DNA from: Hordeum vulgare subsp. vulgare
Taxonomy: Eukaryota; Streptophyta; Magnoliopsida; Poales; Poaceae
Direction of reading: 5' to 3'
NCBI RefSeq assembly: GCF_904849725.1
Contig: NC_058524.1
Span: forward strand, 546,223,763 to 546,287,762
Length of the DNA stretch: 64,000 nucleotides
A program made the translations under genes and the position numbers. The notes under the pieces were generated by a model. That model made no database searches, was not told the DNA's origin, and saw only the letters and a program-made list of their open reading frames with translations. Every line of letters starts with the position of its first letter. The first letter of the stretch is position 1. This document shows positions 38,228 to 49,699 of this stretch, in pieces.

Positions 38228-40056
38228 GGCTCTGATACCACTGTTGGGGAACGTCGCATGGGAAACAAAATTTTTCCTACGCGCATGAAGACCTATCATG
38301 GTGATGTCCATCTACGAGAGGGGATGTGTGATCTACGTACCCTTGTAGACCGTACAGCAGAAGCGTTAGTGAACACGGTTGATGTAGTGGAACGTCCTCA
38401 CGTCCCTCGATCCGCCCCGCGAACCATCCCGCGATCAGTCCCACGATCTAGTGCCGAACGGACGGCACCTCCGCGTTCAGCACACGTACAGCTCGACGAT
38501 GATCTCGGCCTTCTTGATCCAGCAAGAGATACGGAGAGGTAGAAGAGTTCTCCGGCAGCGTGACGGCGCTCCGGAGGTTGCTAATGATCTTGTCTCAGCA
38601 GGGCTCCGCCCGAGCTCCGCAGAAACGCGATCTAGAGGAAAAACCGTGGAGGTATGTGGTCGGGCTGCCGTGGAAAAGTCGTCTCAAATCAGCCCTAAAA
38701 CCTCTGTATATATAGATGGGAGAGGGGGGGCCTTGCCTTGGGGCTCAAGGAGCCCCAAGGGGGTCGGCCGAGCCAAGGGGGGAAGGTCTCCCCCCCCCAA
38801 ACCGAGTCCAACTTGGTTTGGTGGGTGGAGTCCTTCTTTCCTTTCCCACCTCCTCCTTTTTTTTCTTTTTGATTTTCTTCCTATGGCGCATAGGGCCTTC
38901 TTGGGCTGTCCCACCATCCCACTAAGGGCTAGTGTGCCACCCCCAAGGACTATGGTCTTCCCCGGGGTGGGTTGCCCCCCCGGTGAACTCCCGGAACCCA
39001 TTCGTCATTCCCGGTACATTCCCGGTAACTCCAAAAACCTTCCGGTAATCAAATAGGGTCATCCTATATATCAATCTTCGTTTCCGGACCATTCCGGAAA
39101 CCCTCGTGATGTCCGTGATCTCATCCGGGACTCCGAACAACATTCGGTAACCAACCATATAACTCAAATACGCATAAAACAACGTCGAACCTTAAGTGTG
39201 CAGATCCTGCGGGTTCGAGAACTATGTAGACATGACCCGAGTAACTCCTCGGTCAATATCCAATAGCGGGACCTGGATGCCCATATTGGATCCTACATAT
39301 TCTACGAAGATCTTATCGTTTGAACCTCAGTGCCAAGGATTCATATAATCCCGTATGTCATTCCCTTTGTCCTTCGGTATGTTACTTTCCCGAGATTCGA
39401 TCGTCAGTATCCGCATACCTATTTCAATCTCGTTTACCGGCAAGTCTCTTTACTCGTTCCGTAATACAAGATCCCGCAACTTACACTAAGTCACATTGCT
39501 TGCAAGGCTTGTGTGTGATGTTGTATTACTGAGTGGGCCCCGAGATACCTCTCCGTCACACGGAGTGACAAATCCCAGTCTTGATCCATACTAACTCAAC
39601 GAACACCTTCGGAGATACCTGTAGAGCATCTTTATAGTCACCCAGTTACGTTGCGGCGTTTGATACACACAAAGTATTCCTCCGGTGTTAGTTAGTTATA
39701 TGATCTCATGGTCATAGGAACAAATACTTGACACGCAGAAAACAGTAGCAACAAAATGACATGATCAACATGCTACGTCTATTAGTTTGGGTCTAGTCCA
39801 TCACGTGATTCTCCTAATGACGTGATCCAGTTATCAAGCAACAACACTTTGTTCATAATCAGAAGACACTGACTATCTTTGGTCAACTGGCTAGCCAACT
39901 AGAGGCTTGCTAGGGACAGTGTTTTGTCTATGTATCCACACATGTAAATGAGTCTTCATTCAATACAATTATAGCATGGATAATAAACGATTATCTTGAT
40001 ACAAGAATTATAATAATAACTATATTTATTATTGCCTCTAGGGCATAATTCCAACA
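38228..40056 (-). repeat. Copia 5' LTR with adjacent primer-binding site
   Basis: The LTR is 38242-40056. After one spacer base (38241) the minus strand reads TGGTATCAGAGCC (38240-38228), complementary to the 3' end of initiator tRNA-Met, the primer for this Copia group. GC-rich phrases near 38700-38990 and a TATATATAG at about 38706 match the position of the LTR promoter. Confidence 0.93.
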
Positions 40057-40061
40057 GTGGC

Positions 40062-40375
40062 TTCTTAGGGAGCATTGTGCCTCCACACAGCTCCAACAAA
40101 GACACATTTTCCCTCAAAGTGAAGGAACTTCGGTAACACATCCTTGTCTTCATCGACTCCACATGTGGTCATTTGTTTCCTTTACTTTATGCAAGCTATA
40201 TTTGTGTTGTATCATTTGCTTGCTTGTATTGTTTTTGTTGCTAGCATCATATATGTTGCTCACCTAGTTGCATATCTGGACAAGCTATTTGCTGCTAAAC
40301 CTAATTTATTAACAAAAGCTAAAAATTGTTAGTTGCCTATTCACTGCCACTCTAGTCAACCATATCGATCATTTC
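40062..40375 (+). repeat. 3' LTR of the older retroelement, continuation
   Basis: After the second GTGGC (40057-40061) the interrupted LTR resumes. It ends about 40373 in a phrase TAGTCAACCATATCGATCATTTCA, which in this kind of LTR immediately precedes the primer-binding site. Together with 28149-29312 the LTR is about 1.48 kb. Confidence 0.55.
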
Positions 40376-40599
40376 ACACCACGGCCCAATACAACTATAT
40401 TTCCCACATATGATTACGAGAGCAACCACAAAAGATGGCTAGATACAGACATCTTGCCATCTGAGAACGTTGCTCTTCATCCAGAGAAATTACATCAACT
40501 GCCACCCCACATTGTGTGTGTGGGGGGGGCATTTCTTTACATAAACCCTAACACAGCTACCTAGTGAAATTTAGAAACTCACTTAATTACATCTAACAT

Positions 40600-41160
40600 T
40601 AGCCGAAATAGTTCTAATCCCATATCCCGAGGGTATTTTAGTCACGCAAGGAATGGTACTTGGAGATTGTTTAATGATAACAAGAAGATCAGTGCACAAA
40701 CTATCAAGAACAAGTACCCTATCGTGTTATGGAGGATTGTTGGATGAACTGCAAGGAGCATTTTTTTTATTAAAATGGACTTGACATGTGGATATGATCT
40801 TATCAGAGTGGACTAAAAGAACATTGAAAAGACTACTGTTATCACTATAAGTACTTGGTCATGTCTTTTGGCCTTACAAATTTCCCTTCTACATCCTAGC
40901 AGCTCATGACCATCGTCCTAGCTCCATTTCTCACAAAGTTTGCTCTTGTGTTCTTCAGTGACATGCACATTTGCAGCTCTGATATGACTAAACACATAAA
41001 ACACTTGCAACGAAGTTACCAAACACTATGGAACAACATCCTCTGTGCAAAAATGTCCAAATATACCTTTGCACAACCTCATGTTGATTATTTGGGACAT
41101 GTTCTCTCTTGAGCGGGTGTTGCAACAGACCCCAGAAAATTGATGCATTTGTAGAATGGT
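40600..41160 (+). pseudogene. Gypsy reverse-transcriptase relic, plus strand
   Basis: Broken blocks of a Ty3/Gypsy reverse transcriptase can be read in several frames. NGTWRLFNDNKKISAQTIKN is followed by IKMDLTCGYDLIRVD, then VFFSDMHICSSDMTKHIKHL, where the usual catalytic YxDD/FxDD reads FFSD, and KYTFAQPHVDYLGHVLS followed by a stop and GVATDPRKIDAF. Stops and frameshifts are frequent, and no flanking LTR was assigned. It is not related to the Athila element that follows. Confidence 0.75.
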
Positions 41161-41413
41161 AATCCTTGCAAATAGTACATATGACGAATTTTTATTTTTC
41201 CGCAAAAAAGATCCAAATCTATTCTAAAATATTAACAGTTCATTGGAAGTACAAAATCACCTTAAACATAATAAAAATTACACCTAGATCTCTTGACCAT
41301 TGAACGACCACTACGCCAAAACGAGCCGCCGACACGCCGTTGTTGTCGCTTCCCTATCGGAGCCGGCTTGACCTTGTCGATGGCAACTTTGAAGTCTTCG
41401 AGCACGTGCCCCT

Positions 41414-42997
41414 TGATAACCCACAAGTATAGGGGATCGCAACAATTTTTTAGGGTAGAGTATTCAACCCAAATTTGTTGGTTCGCCAAAGGGGAAGCGG
41501 ACGAATATTCTCAAGTATTAGCAGCTGAGTTTGTCAGATTCAATCACACCTAAAAGATTAGTGTGTGCAAGCAAAGTATCAGTAGCAAAGTGGTATGATA
41601 GCAACGGTGCCAGAAATGATCTGTTGACGACGGACTATTCCTAACTGTTGTATCAATGGCGCCAGTAGGTTGCACGTGGGCGAGTAACTATTCTTCCCCG
41701 ACAACAGTGTCGGAAAAGATCTTGCAACAAGTAACAGTGAAGTAGCAAGAAACAGAAGTAGTAGCACCAACAACAAAGTAACAACAGTAGCAACAGTAGC
41801 AGCAAAGTGGCCCGATCCCATTTGTAGCAAGGGACAAGCCTAGACAAAGTAATGTAGCAAGGACCAGTAGTAAAAGACTCGTAGGCAGTGGATCGGTGAT
41901 GGATGAGTATGACAGATATGATTCATCATGTAACAGCTATAACACAGAAAGATAAGTAACTAGTCCCGTTCGTCAATCTAATGTAGGCATGTATTCCGTA
42001 TGTAGTCATATGTGCTTAGGGAAAAGAACTTGCATGACATCTATTGTCCATCCCTCCCGTGGCAGAGGGGTCCTAATGGAAACTACGGGATATTAAGGTT
42101 CTCCTTTTAATAAATAACCGGACCAACGCATTAACACGAGGTGAATACATGAACTCCTCATACTATGGTCATCTCCGGGAGTGGTTCCGCCTATTGTCAC
42201 TCCGGGGTTGCCGGGTCATAACACATAGTAGGTGACTACAACTTGCAAGATAGGATCTAAAACACACATATATTGGCGACAACATAATAGGTTCAGATCT
42301 GAAATCATGGCACTCGGGCCCTAGTGACAAGCATTAAGCATGGCAAAGTAGTAGCAACATCAATCTAGAACATAGTGGATACTAGGGATCAATCCCCGTC
42401 AAAAACTAACTCGATTACACGATAGATCTCATCCAACTCATCACCGTCCAACAAGCCTATGATGAGATTACTCACGAACGATGAAGAGCATTATGGAATT
42501 GTCGATGGAGGAAGGTTGATGATGATGATGGCGACGATTTCCCCTCTCCGGAGCCCGAAACGGACTCCAGGACTGCCCTCCAGATGAAGAACAGGAGGTG
42601 GCGACGCCTCCGTATCATAAAACGCGATGAAACCTTCTCTCTGATTTTTTTTCCGGGCGAGACGGAAGATATAGAGCTGTGTTTGGGGGCGGTGGTTCCA
42701 CGTGGGCCCCACAAGCCCTCACGGCGCGACCAGGGGGTGGCTGTGGCCTAGGGGCTTGTGGTCCACTGGCACACCTCCTCTGGTGGATATTTGCGTAGGT
42801 ATTTTCATTTATTCCAGAAAAATTCTCCGTAAATTTTCAGGACATTCCGAGAACTTCTATTTTTGCACAAAAACAACACCATGGCAATTCTGCTGGAAAC
42901 AGCGTTAGTCCGGGTTAGTTCCATTCAAATCATGCAAATTAGAGTCCAAAACAAGGGCAAAAGAGTTTGGAAAAGTAGATACGATGGAGACGTATCA
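41414..42997 (-). repeat. Gypsy 3' LTR
   Basis: It is collinear with 54923-56511, with scattered substitutions and small indels, and is flanked on the inner side by the polypurine tract. A purine/CA-repeat block (GTAGCAACAACAAAG-like, 41750-41820) varies in length between the two LTRs. Confidence 0.92.
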
Positions 42998-45008
42998 ACT
43001 CCCCCAAGCTTAAAGCCTTGCTTGTCCTCAAGCAATTCAGTTGACAAACTGAAAGAGACAAAAGAAAAACTTTGACGAACTCTGTTTGATCTTGTTGTCG
43101 CAACTATGTCTAACTCATAACTAGAGTTTCAACAATATCACAAGCAAACCACATAAGCAAATGACATCTAGGTGTCACGGTAAACTCATATCAATGGCAT
43201 AATCAGCTAGCGAGCAAATAATAATAAGTCTCAAACGTCAACACTTCAATCAAAACAACATGAAGCAGTACGAATAGATGGTATCTCGCTAGCTCTTTCT
43301 GAGACCGCAAAACATAAATGTATAGCACCTTCAAAGACCAAGGGCTGACTAAACATTGTAATTCATGGCAAAGAAGATCCAGTCACAGTCATACTCAACA
43401 CAATTAAAAGCAAAGCATAGAAATGACAGAGGTGCTCTCTAATTGGTGCTTTTGTAAGAGGAGGATGACTCAACAGGAACATAAATAGACAGGCCCTCCG
43501 CAGAGGGAAGCATTGATTTGCAGAGGTGCTAGAGCTCAAGCTTTGAAAACAGAGATAATAATTTTGGGTGGCATGCTTTCATTGTCAACGCAATGACTAA
43601 GAGTTCTCAATATCTTCCACGCTACACATGCTATAGGCGGTTCCCAAACAGAAAAGTAAAGTTTTGACTCCCCCAACCACCAATCAATCAAACTCCATGG
43701 CTAGCCGAATCCTCGGGTACCGTCCATACCAACATCAATCCCGGGGTGTTTTGTTTGTAATTATATTTTTGATTTGAGTATGGAACTGGGAATTCCAATT
43801 ACCGGCCCCTTTCTCGTGAATGATAGTGAATAAACACATATCGAGGATAACACGCCTAGCATGGAAGATACTAATAGCCCCCTGTCACCACATGAGCGGT
43901 TCGAACATGCAAAACAGATTATTTCTTGAAGGTTTAGAGAGTGGCACATGCAAATTTACTTGGAACGGCAGGTAGATACCGCACATAGGTAGGTATGGTG
44001 GACTCATATGGAACAACTTTGGGTTTATGGAAGTGGATGCACAAGCAGTATTATCGCTTAGTACAAGTGAAGGCTAGCAAAAGACTGGGAAGCGACCAAC
44101 TTAGAGAGCGACAACAGTCATCAAAATGCATTGAGATTAACTAACATTGAGTGCAAGCATGAGTAGGACATAAATCACCATGAACATGAATATCATAGAG
44201 GCTATGTTGATTTTGTTTCAACTACATGCGTAAACATGCGCCAAGTCAAGCCACTTGAATCATTCAAAGGAGGATACCATCCTATCATACTACATCATAG
44301 TCATCTCAACATTCATGTTGGCAACCAAGACAAACCATTATAAGCTCCTAGCTAATTAAGCATGGCATCAACAACTATGATCTCTAAGTTGTCATTGCAA
44401 ACATGTTTCTCTCACAACCAAGCTGAACTAGGAACAGTGAGCTAGTCATATTTACAAAAACAAAATAGATCGAGTTCATACCAGCTTTTCCAGGCTCAGT
44501 CACTTCATCATATATCGTCATTATTGCCTTTCACTTGCACGACTGAACGATGTGAACAATAATAAGAGTGCTCGTGCATTGGACTACGCTGGAATCTGCA
44601 AGCAAACACAAAGGAGAAGACAAAGTAATATGGCTCTATGAAAGCTAAACAGGTATGCATGCAAGAGCCACTAAACATTGTAACCAATACCTTCTACCTT
44701 GACCCAAAGAAAAAGAAAACTATCTACACGGGAAAGCTCCCAACAAGCAAAAGAAGAAAAAGGAAATATTTTTGGGTTTTCTCAAACTAGACAGACACAC
44801 GAAAAGAAAACGAGAAAAAGAAAATAAACTAGCATGGATGATACAGTGGAAAAGTGTGAACACCGGCTAACAAAGTGAAAGCATAAGCAAGAATGTAAAG
44901 TCGGTGAGAACACATACTCCCCCAAGCTTAGGCTTTTGGCCTAAGTTGGTCTACTCCCAAGGAGGGAAATAACCAGCTCTGGGGGTACTCCGGAGTGGAC
45001 TGAGGATG

Positions 45009-46016
45009 TCACTGCTGTGTGAGCTCCTCTCGCTCCCACTGATAAACTGGCGTCTGGTACTCGACTGGCGGCTCGGGCACGGGCACCTGTGGTTGGGCTA
45101 AGCCCCAATATGCGTAGATGTCCGAGGGAATAATAGTGTACCTGCCTGCATGAAGATTGAACAAAGAAGGAGCAGGCAAAGTAATAGTCTCATGAGTACC
45201 CTGACTAAATACCAGGTTATAAACCATCCTTCTACTTATATCTCTATCAAGAAAGTCATGGTGAACCATGCTATCATAATCTAGATATCTCTCGGGAAGA
45301 AGAATCTCTTCTTCCTCTTCCAGTCTAATAGGTATCTCAAAATGTCTGGCAAGACGAGTAGCGTAGATACCTCCATAGACGACACCTTTAGAACGGTTCA
45401 TGTTCAACCGTTGAGCTACTATAGCGCCCAAGCTATAAGTTTTATCGTTATAAAGGGCTTCGCCCGCAAGATCTGGGGAACTAAGGGAGCCAGCCTTCCC
45501 ACGGTCAATCAAACATTTTCCCACAAATAATGAGAAGTACGGAAGCACGGGAAAATGAATGCTAGCAGCTCTAGCACAAGACACTCCTCTCTCCTCTCCT
45601 ACAACAATTGTATCGATGAAAGCTTCCAAGTCCCGTGGACGAGATTCATGAATATCCCCAACGTAGGGTAATTTGCAAACATTGCAAAAATCCTGAAGTG
45701 TCATGTGTTGGGGGATATCATAAAGTTTAAACTCAACCATAGGAGGATTCTTCCTCGGATAGAAGTTAAAGCTTTGTACGAAGATATTGGTGAGGAGGAG
45801 GTATTGCAGACACTTATCATCAACAAAGGCGGTAAGGCTTGCGTTCTCCACCAAGTGATAAAAGTCCTCATAAATTCCAGTGGCGCGTAAGAACACATCG
45901 CTTGGCCACTCGCATGCTCGAACTTCCGCAACTCGAGGGACCAAATACTTGGGCTTCTTCTCACTCCCATCATCCTTGGGGTCACGGCTTGACGAGCCTC
46001 TTAAGAACCTCCTCAT
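45009..46016 (-). CDS. Intact ORF in the env position of the Athila-type element (ATHILA ORF-1-like)
   Basis: A 335-codon minus-strand frame without stops lies between the pol gap and the 3' LTR. It has the segments LTNIFVQSFNFYPRKNPPMV, EFKLYDIPQHMTLQDFCNVC, then KLPYVGDIHE, and SVSCARAASIHFPVLPYFSL-like wording (as VSCARAASIHFPVL), which I associate with plant Athila-lineage ORFs of unknown function. No signal peptide or clear membrane segment is visible, so a true envelope role is not supported. It is the only long intact ORF in an otherwise broken element. Downstream, 43015-45008 is noncoding. Confidence 0.65.
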   Translation of the reverse strand: MRRFLRGSSSRDPKDDGSEKKPKYLVPRVAEVRACEWPSDVFLRATGIYEDFYHLVENASLTAFVDDKCLQYLLLTNIFVQSFNFYPRKNPPMVEFKLYDIPQHMTLQDFCNVCKLPYVGDIHESRPRDLEAFIDTIVVGEERGVSCARAASIHFPVLPYFSLFVGKCLIDRGKAGSLSSPDLAGEALYNDKTYSLGAIVAQRLNMNRSKGVVYGGIYATRLARHFEIPIRLEEEEEILLPERYLDYDSMVHHDFLDRDISRRMVYNLVFSQGTHETITLPAPSLFNLHAGRYTIIPSDIYAYWGLAQPQVPVPEPPVEYQTPVYQWEREELTQQ

Positions 46017-46379
46017 CTTTTCCCTTTCTTATCTCTGAAAATTTCTGAAATTTTTAGTGATTCTAAGGAAGAGTGAACAAGGCTCAACAAAACTCGTAGC
46101 AACTACTCCCACAAGTGCCTAGAGGCCATATTACGCATCAAAACTACTTGGGACCAGCTAAAATTGGCATGCAAAGCTCAAGAACAGGGTCACCAAGGTA
46201 GCAAAAATACGCGGAGTATAAGGCACTAGAGCAAAAACTAATTGGACCAATGGAGGAGTCACTTACCAAAGAGTAATTTCCCCAAAACAGTTCGGAGAAT
46301 GGTGATTTGAGCAAAGAGATCGAAAATCCCAGCAAGAGGAGCAAGAACACGGGTTTGAGCTGCGGAACGATTTTTTTCT

Positions 46380-46640
46380 GGAGGTAGGAGAACCAGATGA
46401 GAGCAAGAATGAGTGGAGTTGGTGCCTGTGGGCCCCACAAACCTGGGTGGCGCGGCCAGGGGGGTGCTCGCGCCCCAAGGGCTTGTGGCCCACTGGTGCA
46501 GCCCCCAGACAGACTCTTTGTCCCAGTATTTTTCAAAAATTCCAAAAAAAATCATACTTGATTTTCACGGCGTTCGGAGAACTTCTTTTTCGGGGTATTT
46601 TTCCACCAGACGCTAAAACAGAAAACAGGGAAAACTAAAC
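46380..46640 (-). repeat. LTR-like segment inside the Gypsy interior
   Basis: This stretch resembles, by eye, the LTR part at about 42695-42905. Both contain GTGGGCCCCACAA, a GGCGCGGCCAGGGGGTG-like phrase, GGGCTTGTGGCCCACTGG, then a tract with TATTTTTC, CCGTTCGGAGAACTTCT / TTCCGAGAACTTCTATTT and AAAACAG. It lies exactly where pol is missing and just upstream, on the minus strand, of the ORF at 46016-45009. Confidence 0.6.
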
Positions 46641-46810
46641 TAAATCTATCATTTTTCTTCTAAGCAACTGAAGGTAAAAGCTTGGAACAGAGGTTTGTGA
46701 CTCGTCGATTCATCCATCTCATGGTCATCGAAAGAAATACGTCAATGGGGTTGATCAAATCCCCTCGACAAAACTTTTTCGAATCGCAAAAGAGGATTTT
46801 TAAATAGTCA

Positions 46811-47299
46811 CTAGGTCACCTCAATGGGGATGTGTATCTCCCCAACAAGCAAATCATACTTCATCTTGACACGAGGAATAGGGCATTCAAAGCTCCCAAT
46901 AAGAATCGATGAAGTTTTTTCGATAGCATTGATGCAATGTACTCGATACTGTTTCTTCGGAAAGTGCACCGTATGCTCATTACCGTTGACGTGGAAAGTG
47001 ACATTGCCTTTGTTGCAATCTATAACAGCCCCTGCAGTGTTTAAAAAGGGTCTTCCGAGGATGACCGCCATGGCATCGTCCTCGGGAATATCCAAGATAA
47101 CAAAGTCTGTTAAGATTGTGCCGTTAGCAACCACAACAGGCACGTCCTCGCAAATGCCGATAGGGAAAGCAATTGATTTGTCGGCCATTTGCAGAGAGAT
47201 TTCACTGGGTGTCAACTTATCCAGTTCAAGTCTACGATAAAGAGAGAGAGGCATAACACTAACACCGGCTCCAAGGTCGCATAAGCAGTTCTAACGTAA
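46811..47299 (-). pseudogene. Athila-type retropepsin
   Basis: After a frameshift near 47288 the minus strand reads CDLGAGVSVMPLSLYRRLEL. This carries the DLGAG active-site aspartate motif of Athila-type aspartic proteases, followed by VILGRPFLNTAGAVIDCNKG, the second conserved block, and a stop at 46811. In a complete element reverse transcriptase would follow in the same frame, but here translation stops and no reverse-transcriptase motif (YxDD/FxDD context) is found down to the ORF at 46016. Confidence 0.8.
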
Positions 47300-48101
47300 T
47301 TGCCTTTGATGGAGCAAGATATAGTGGGCACACCGAGATCACCTAGTTTCTTAGGATTTCCACCCTTGAATGTATAGTTAGCGAGAATGGTGGAAATCTC
47401 AACCTCAGGTATCCTTCTCTTATTAGTCACAATATCTTTCATGTACTTAGCATACAGAGACATTTTGAGCATATCCGTCAAACGCATTTGCAGAAAGACA
47501 GGTCTGATCATTTCAACGAAGCGCTCAAAATCCTCATCATCCTTTTTCTTGGATGGTTTGGGAGGAAAGGGCATAGGTTTCCGAGCCCATGGTTCCCTTT
47601 CTTTACTGTGCTTCCTAGTAGCGAAGTCATTCTTATCGTATCTTCTATTCTTAGGCTATGGGTTATCACGATCAACAGGTTCAATCTCCACATCCTTTTC
47701 ATTGCTAGGTTGACCATCATCATGAACATCACTATTGATATTATCATTAGGCTCATGTTCATCACCAGATTGTGTTTCAGCATCAAAGACAGAGACATCG
47801 GACTCCTAGGTGTAGCAACAACAGGGTTGCTAGCGTGCAGGTTCCTATCATCTTTCTTCTTCTTTCTAGGATGACTAGGTGCATCAGTGCTAACTCCTTG
47901 AGAATCTTGTTCAATTCTCTTCGGATGACCCTCAGGATACAAAGGTTCCTCGGTCATTCTACTACCTCTAGTGACGACTCTGACAGAATTGTCATTCAAC
48001 TCATCGAGCAAGTCATTTTGAGCTTTAAGTACTTGTTCTACCTGAGTAGTAACCATAGAGGCATGTTTACTCAGAAGTTTAAGATCATTGACGTTTCTGT
48101 C
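47300..48101 (-). pseudogene. Athila-type gag, C-terminal part
   Basis: The minus-strand frame resumes from the other side of the nested element at 48101. It reads MVTTQVEQVLKAQNDLLDEL and a basic PRKKKKDD stretch, then shifts frame around 47800 and again near 47575. PPKPSKKKDDEDFERFVEMI and IRPVFLQMRLTDMLKMSLYA follow, the segment preceding the retropepsin in this family. Two or more frameshifts show decay. Confidence 0.78.
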
Positions 48102-48700
48102 TGACGGGGATATAGCCCTAGGGTAGGGTCATAGGTCTGACCAATACGTCCTACCCAAGGGCACCTCATTATTATTTTAAGGACTACAAGGGAAATTCCT
48201 ACTGGATCATGACAACATCTAATCCACTCGGTACGGATCCACTCAGACAAGTATATTCCATCCACTCGGATGACAGTCAACCACTCGGCCGTATGACTCA
48301 CTCGGTCATGCAAATACCAACAGTCGGAAAGACATCTGTAGCGGGCTGACATTATGGCATCAATGCCCCATCTTGTAACATAAGAGGTGAGGAGGTGGCG
48401 CACTCTATATAAGCCACCCCCGTCCACATAGCTAGACATCTTCTTGTTCTCCCCCAGCGGGCTCATTCCTTCCCTGGAGCTCTGGCTCTCTCTCTATACC
48501 TTGTAACTCATGTCCATGACAGATAAAACAAAGCCTCTCCGGAGCACGAGACGTAGGGTTGTTATCTCCACTGTGAGAGGCCTGAACTCGCTAAAACCAC
48601 CGTGTCACCCATGTGCATCTTGATAGATCATGCTCCGTTATCCTACCCTCTTTCTATTGTCGGAATCTTTACCACGACAGTTGGCGCCCACCATGGGGCG
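48102..48700 (+). repeat. 5' LTR and primer-binding site of the nested element
   Basis: The LTR is 48102-48679 with a CTATATAAGCCACC promoter-like motif at about 48401. The primer-binding-site-like TGGCGCCCACCATGGGGC starts at 48682. Several CACTCGG copies lie at 48217-48305. Confidence 0.88.
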
Positions 48701-48898
48701 TGGCGTCTATCGAGCCATGATGCATATGGTTATTTCTTCAGCCACCGGCCGCAGATCGATTCCCGCTGGTGCCCTCTATTCAGTTTCATCTTCATGATTT
48801 AACACCTTTGTTTTGTACTGTTCATCTCCAAGACAAACGAAGCATCAGGGAAACAAACATCCATTCATTCACGTAGCACAGCACACCACTACCATCAC

Positions 48899-49409
48899 AT
48901 GGCGCGCTGGGCCATTGCCATCCACGGCGGCGTGGGGGTGGACCCGGACCTACCAGAGCACAGGCAGGAGGGAGCCAAGCAGGTGCTTGCCCGCTGCCTG
49001 CTGGACGTGTTGGACCTGTCCCTAGTGGACGCTGCCTGCTGGACGTGCTGGACCTGCCTCTAGTGGACGCTGCCTGCTGGACGTGGTGGACCTGTCTCTA
49101 GAGGTCGAGCGGGTGCTTGGCCGCTGCCTGCTCGACTTGCTGCGCGCCGGAGCCACCGCACAGGACGTCGTGGAGGCCGTGGTGCGGGAGCTGGAGACGG
49201 ACCCCTGCTTCAACTCGGGTCGCGGCTCCGCGCTCACCCGCGCCGGCACCGTCGAGATAGAGGCCAGCATCATGGACGGCCGCGGCCGCCACTGCGGCGC
49301 CGTCTCCGGCGTCTCCACCGTCCGCAACCCCGTCTCCCTCGCCCGCCGCGTCATGGGTCTCCCTCGCCCGTCGCCAGAAGCATGGGTGGACCGTTTCATT
49401 AAGGTATAA
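48899..49409 (+). pseudogene. Captured fragment of plant L-asparaginase / isoaspartyl peptidase gene
   Basis: ATG 48899 opens MARWAIAIHGGVGVDPDLPE and RQEGAKQVLARCL, the N-terminus of plant-type (Ntn-hydrolase) asparaginase. After a disturbed stretch the match resumes in another frame at about 49135: [20 protein letters not shown], then [40 protein letters not shown] and [11 protein letters not shown] to about 49356. The disturbance is a 38-bp unit present three times (48992, 49030, 49068); the two extra copies add 76 bases and shift the frame, giving a stop at 49061-49063. Only the alpha-subunit region is present. The GTVG segment with the catalytic threonine is missing, so no enzyme can be made. 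The high GC and lack of introns look like a single captured exon. Confidence 0.88.
48992..49105 (+). repeat. 38-bp tandem triplication within the asparaginase fragment
   Basis: CGCTGCCTGCTGGACGTG(T/C/G) + TGGACCTG + (T/C)CCTCTAGTGGA-type units begin at 48992, 49030 and 49068. The unit length is not a multiple of three, so it breaks the reading frame. Confidence 0.93.
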
Positions 49410-49535
49410 TCGCCTCATTATGTGGCTAATTGCATGGGTGGACCTTCATTAAGGTATAATCGCCTAATTATATGGCTAATTGCATGGGTGGACCCTTTCA
49501 TTAAGGTATAATCGCCTCATTATGTGGCTAATTGG
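49375..49535 (+). repeat. Tandem triplication of about 55-60 bp
   Basis: GCATGGGTGGACC, an ATTAAGGTATAATCGCCT core and TATGTGGCTAATTG occur three times in a row with single-base differences, directly after the asparaginase match. The first copy begins inside the open frame ([10 protein letters not shown]). Confidence 0.92.
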
Positions 49536-49699
49536 TGAGTATTCCCAACGTCAATTACCTATTTATTGTAGCGTTAACAAGCATGCTCCTGTCGCGCCAA
49601 TTAATTTGTACATGCATGCATATATTACCACCCAACGTTTAATTCGGCTAATTAGCATCAATACACGGTCGTTTTTGTCCGGCACAAAGAATAGTGGCT

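Larger units (their letters stand above)
29313..40056 (-). mobile_element. Full-length Ty1-Copia retrotransposon (Angela/BARE type), minus strand, with nested solo LTR
   Basis: The element has two LTRs: 38242-40056 (5' LTR on the minus strand, 1815 bp) and 29313-29484 plus 31309-32954 (3' LTR, about 1818 bp after removal of the nested insertion). It has a tRNA-Met primer-binding site, a polypurine tract and a single polyprotein frame. It is flanked by a perfect 5-bp duplication GTGGC (29308-29312 and 40057-40061). Without the nested LTR it is about 8.9 kb, the usual size for this family. 36988-38227 is the untranslated leader between PBS and gag. One premature stop prevents full polyprotein synthesis. 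Confidence 0.93.

Noticed and set aside
38066..39056. ORFs of 158-201 codons in the Copia LTR (also 30552-31822)
   Set aside because: The same frames recur in each LTR copy, in both orientations, and cover promoter/leader sequence; they are not proteins of the element.
41414..43002. LTR 41414-42997 as a solo LTR
   Set aside because: A matching LTR at 54923-56511, PBS, PPT and a shared CCCCT duplication show one full element with a nested insertion.
45009..46016. True envelope glycoprotein gene
   Set aside because: Position fits, but there is no visible signal peptide or membrane anchor; it is kept as an Athila-type ORF of unknown function.
48899..49409. A functional asparaginase gene
   Set aside because: It is frameshifted by the 38-bp triplication, lacks the catalytic threonine region, and is enclosed by LTRs with a target duplication.
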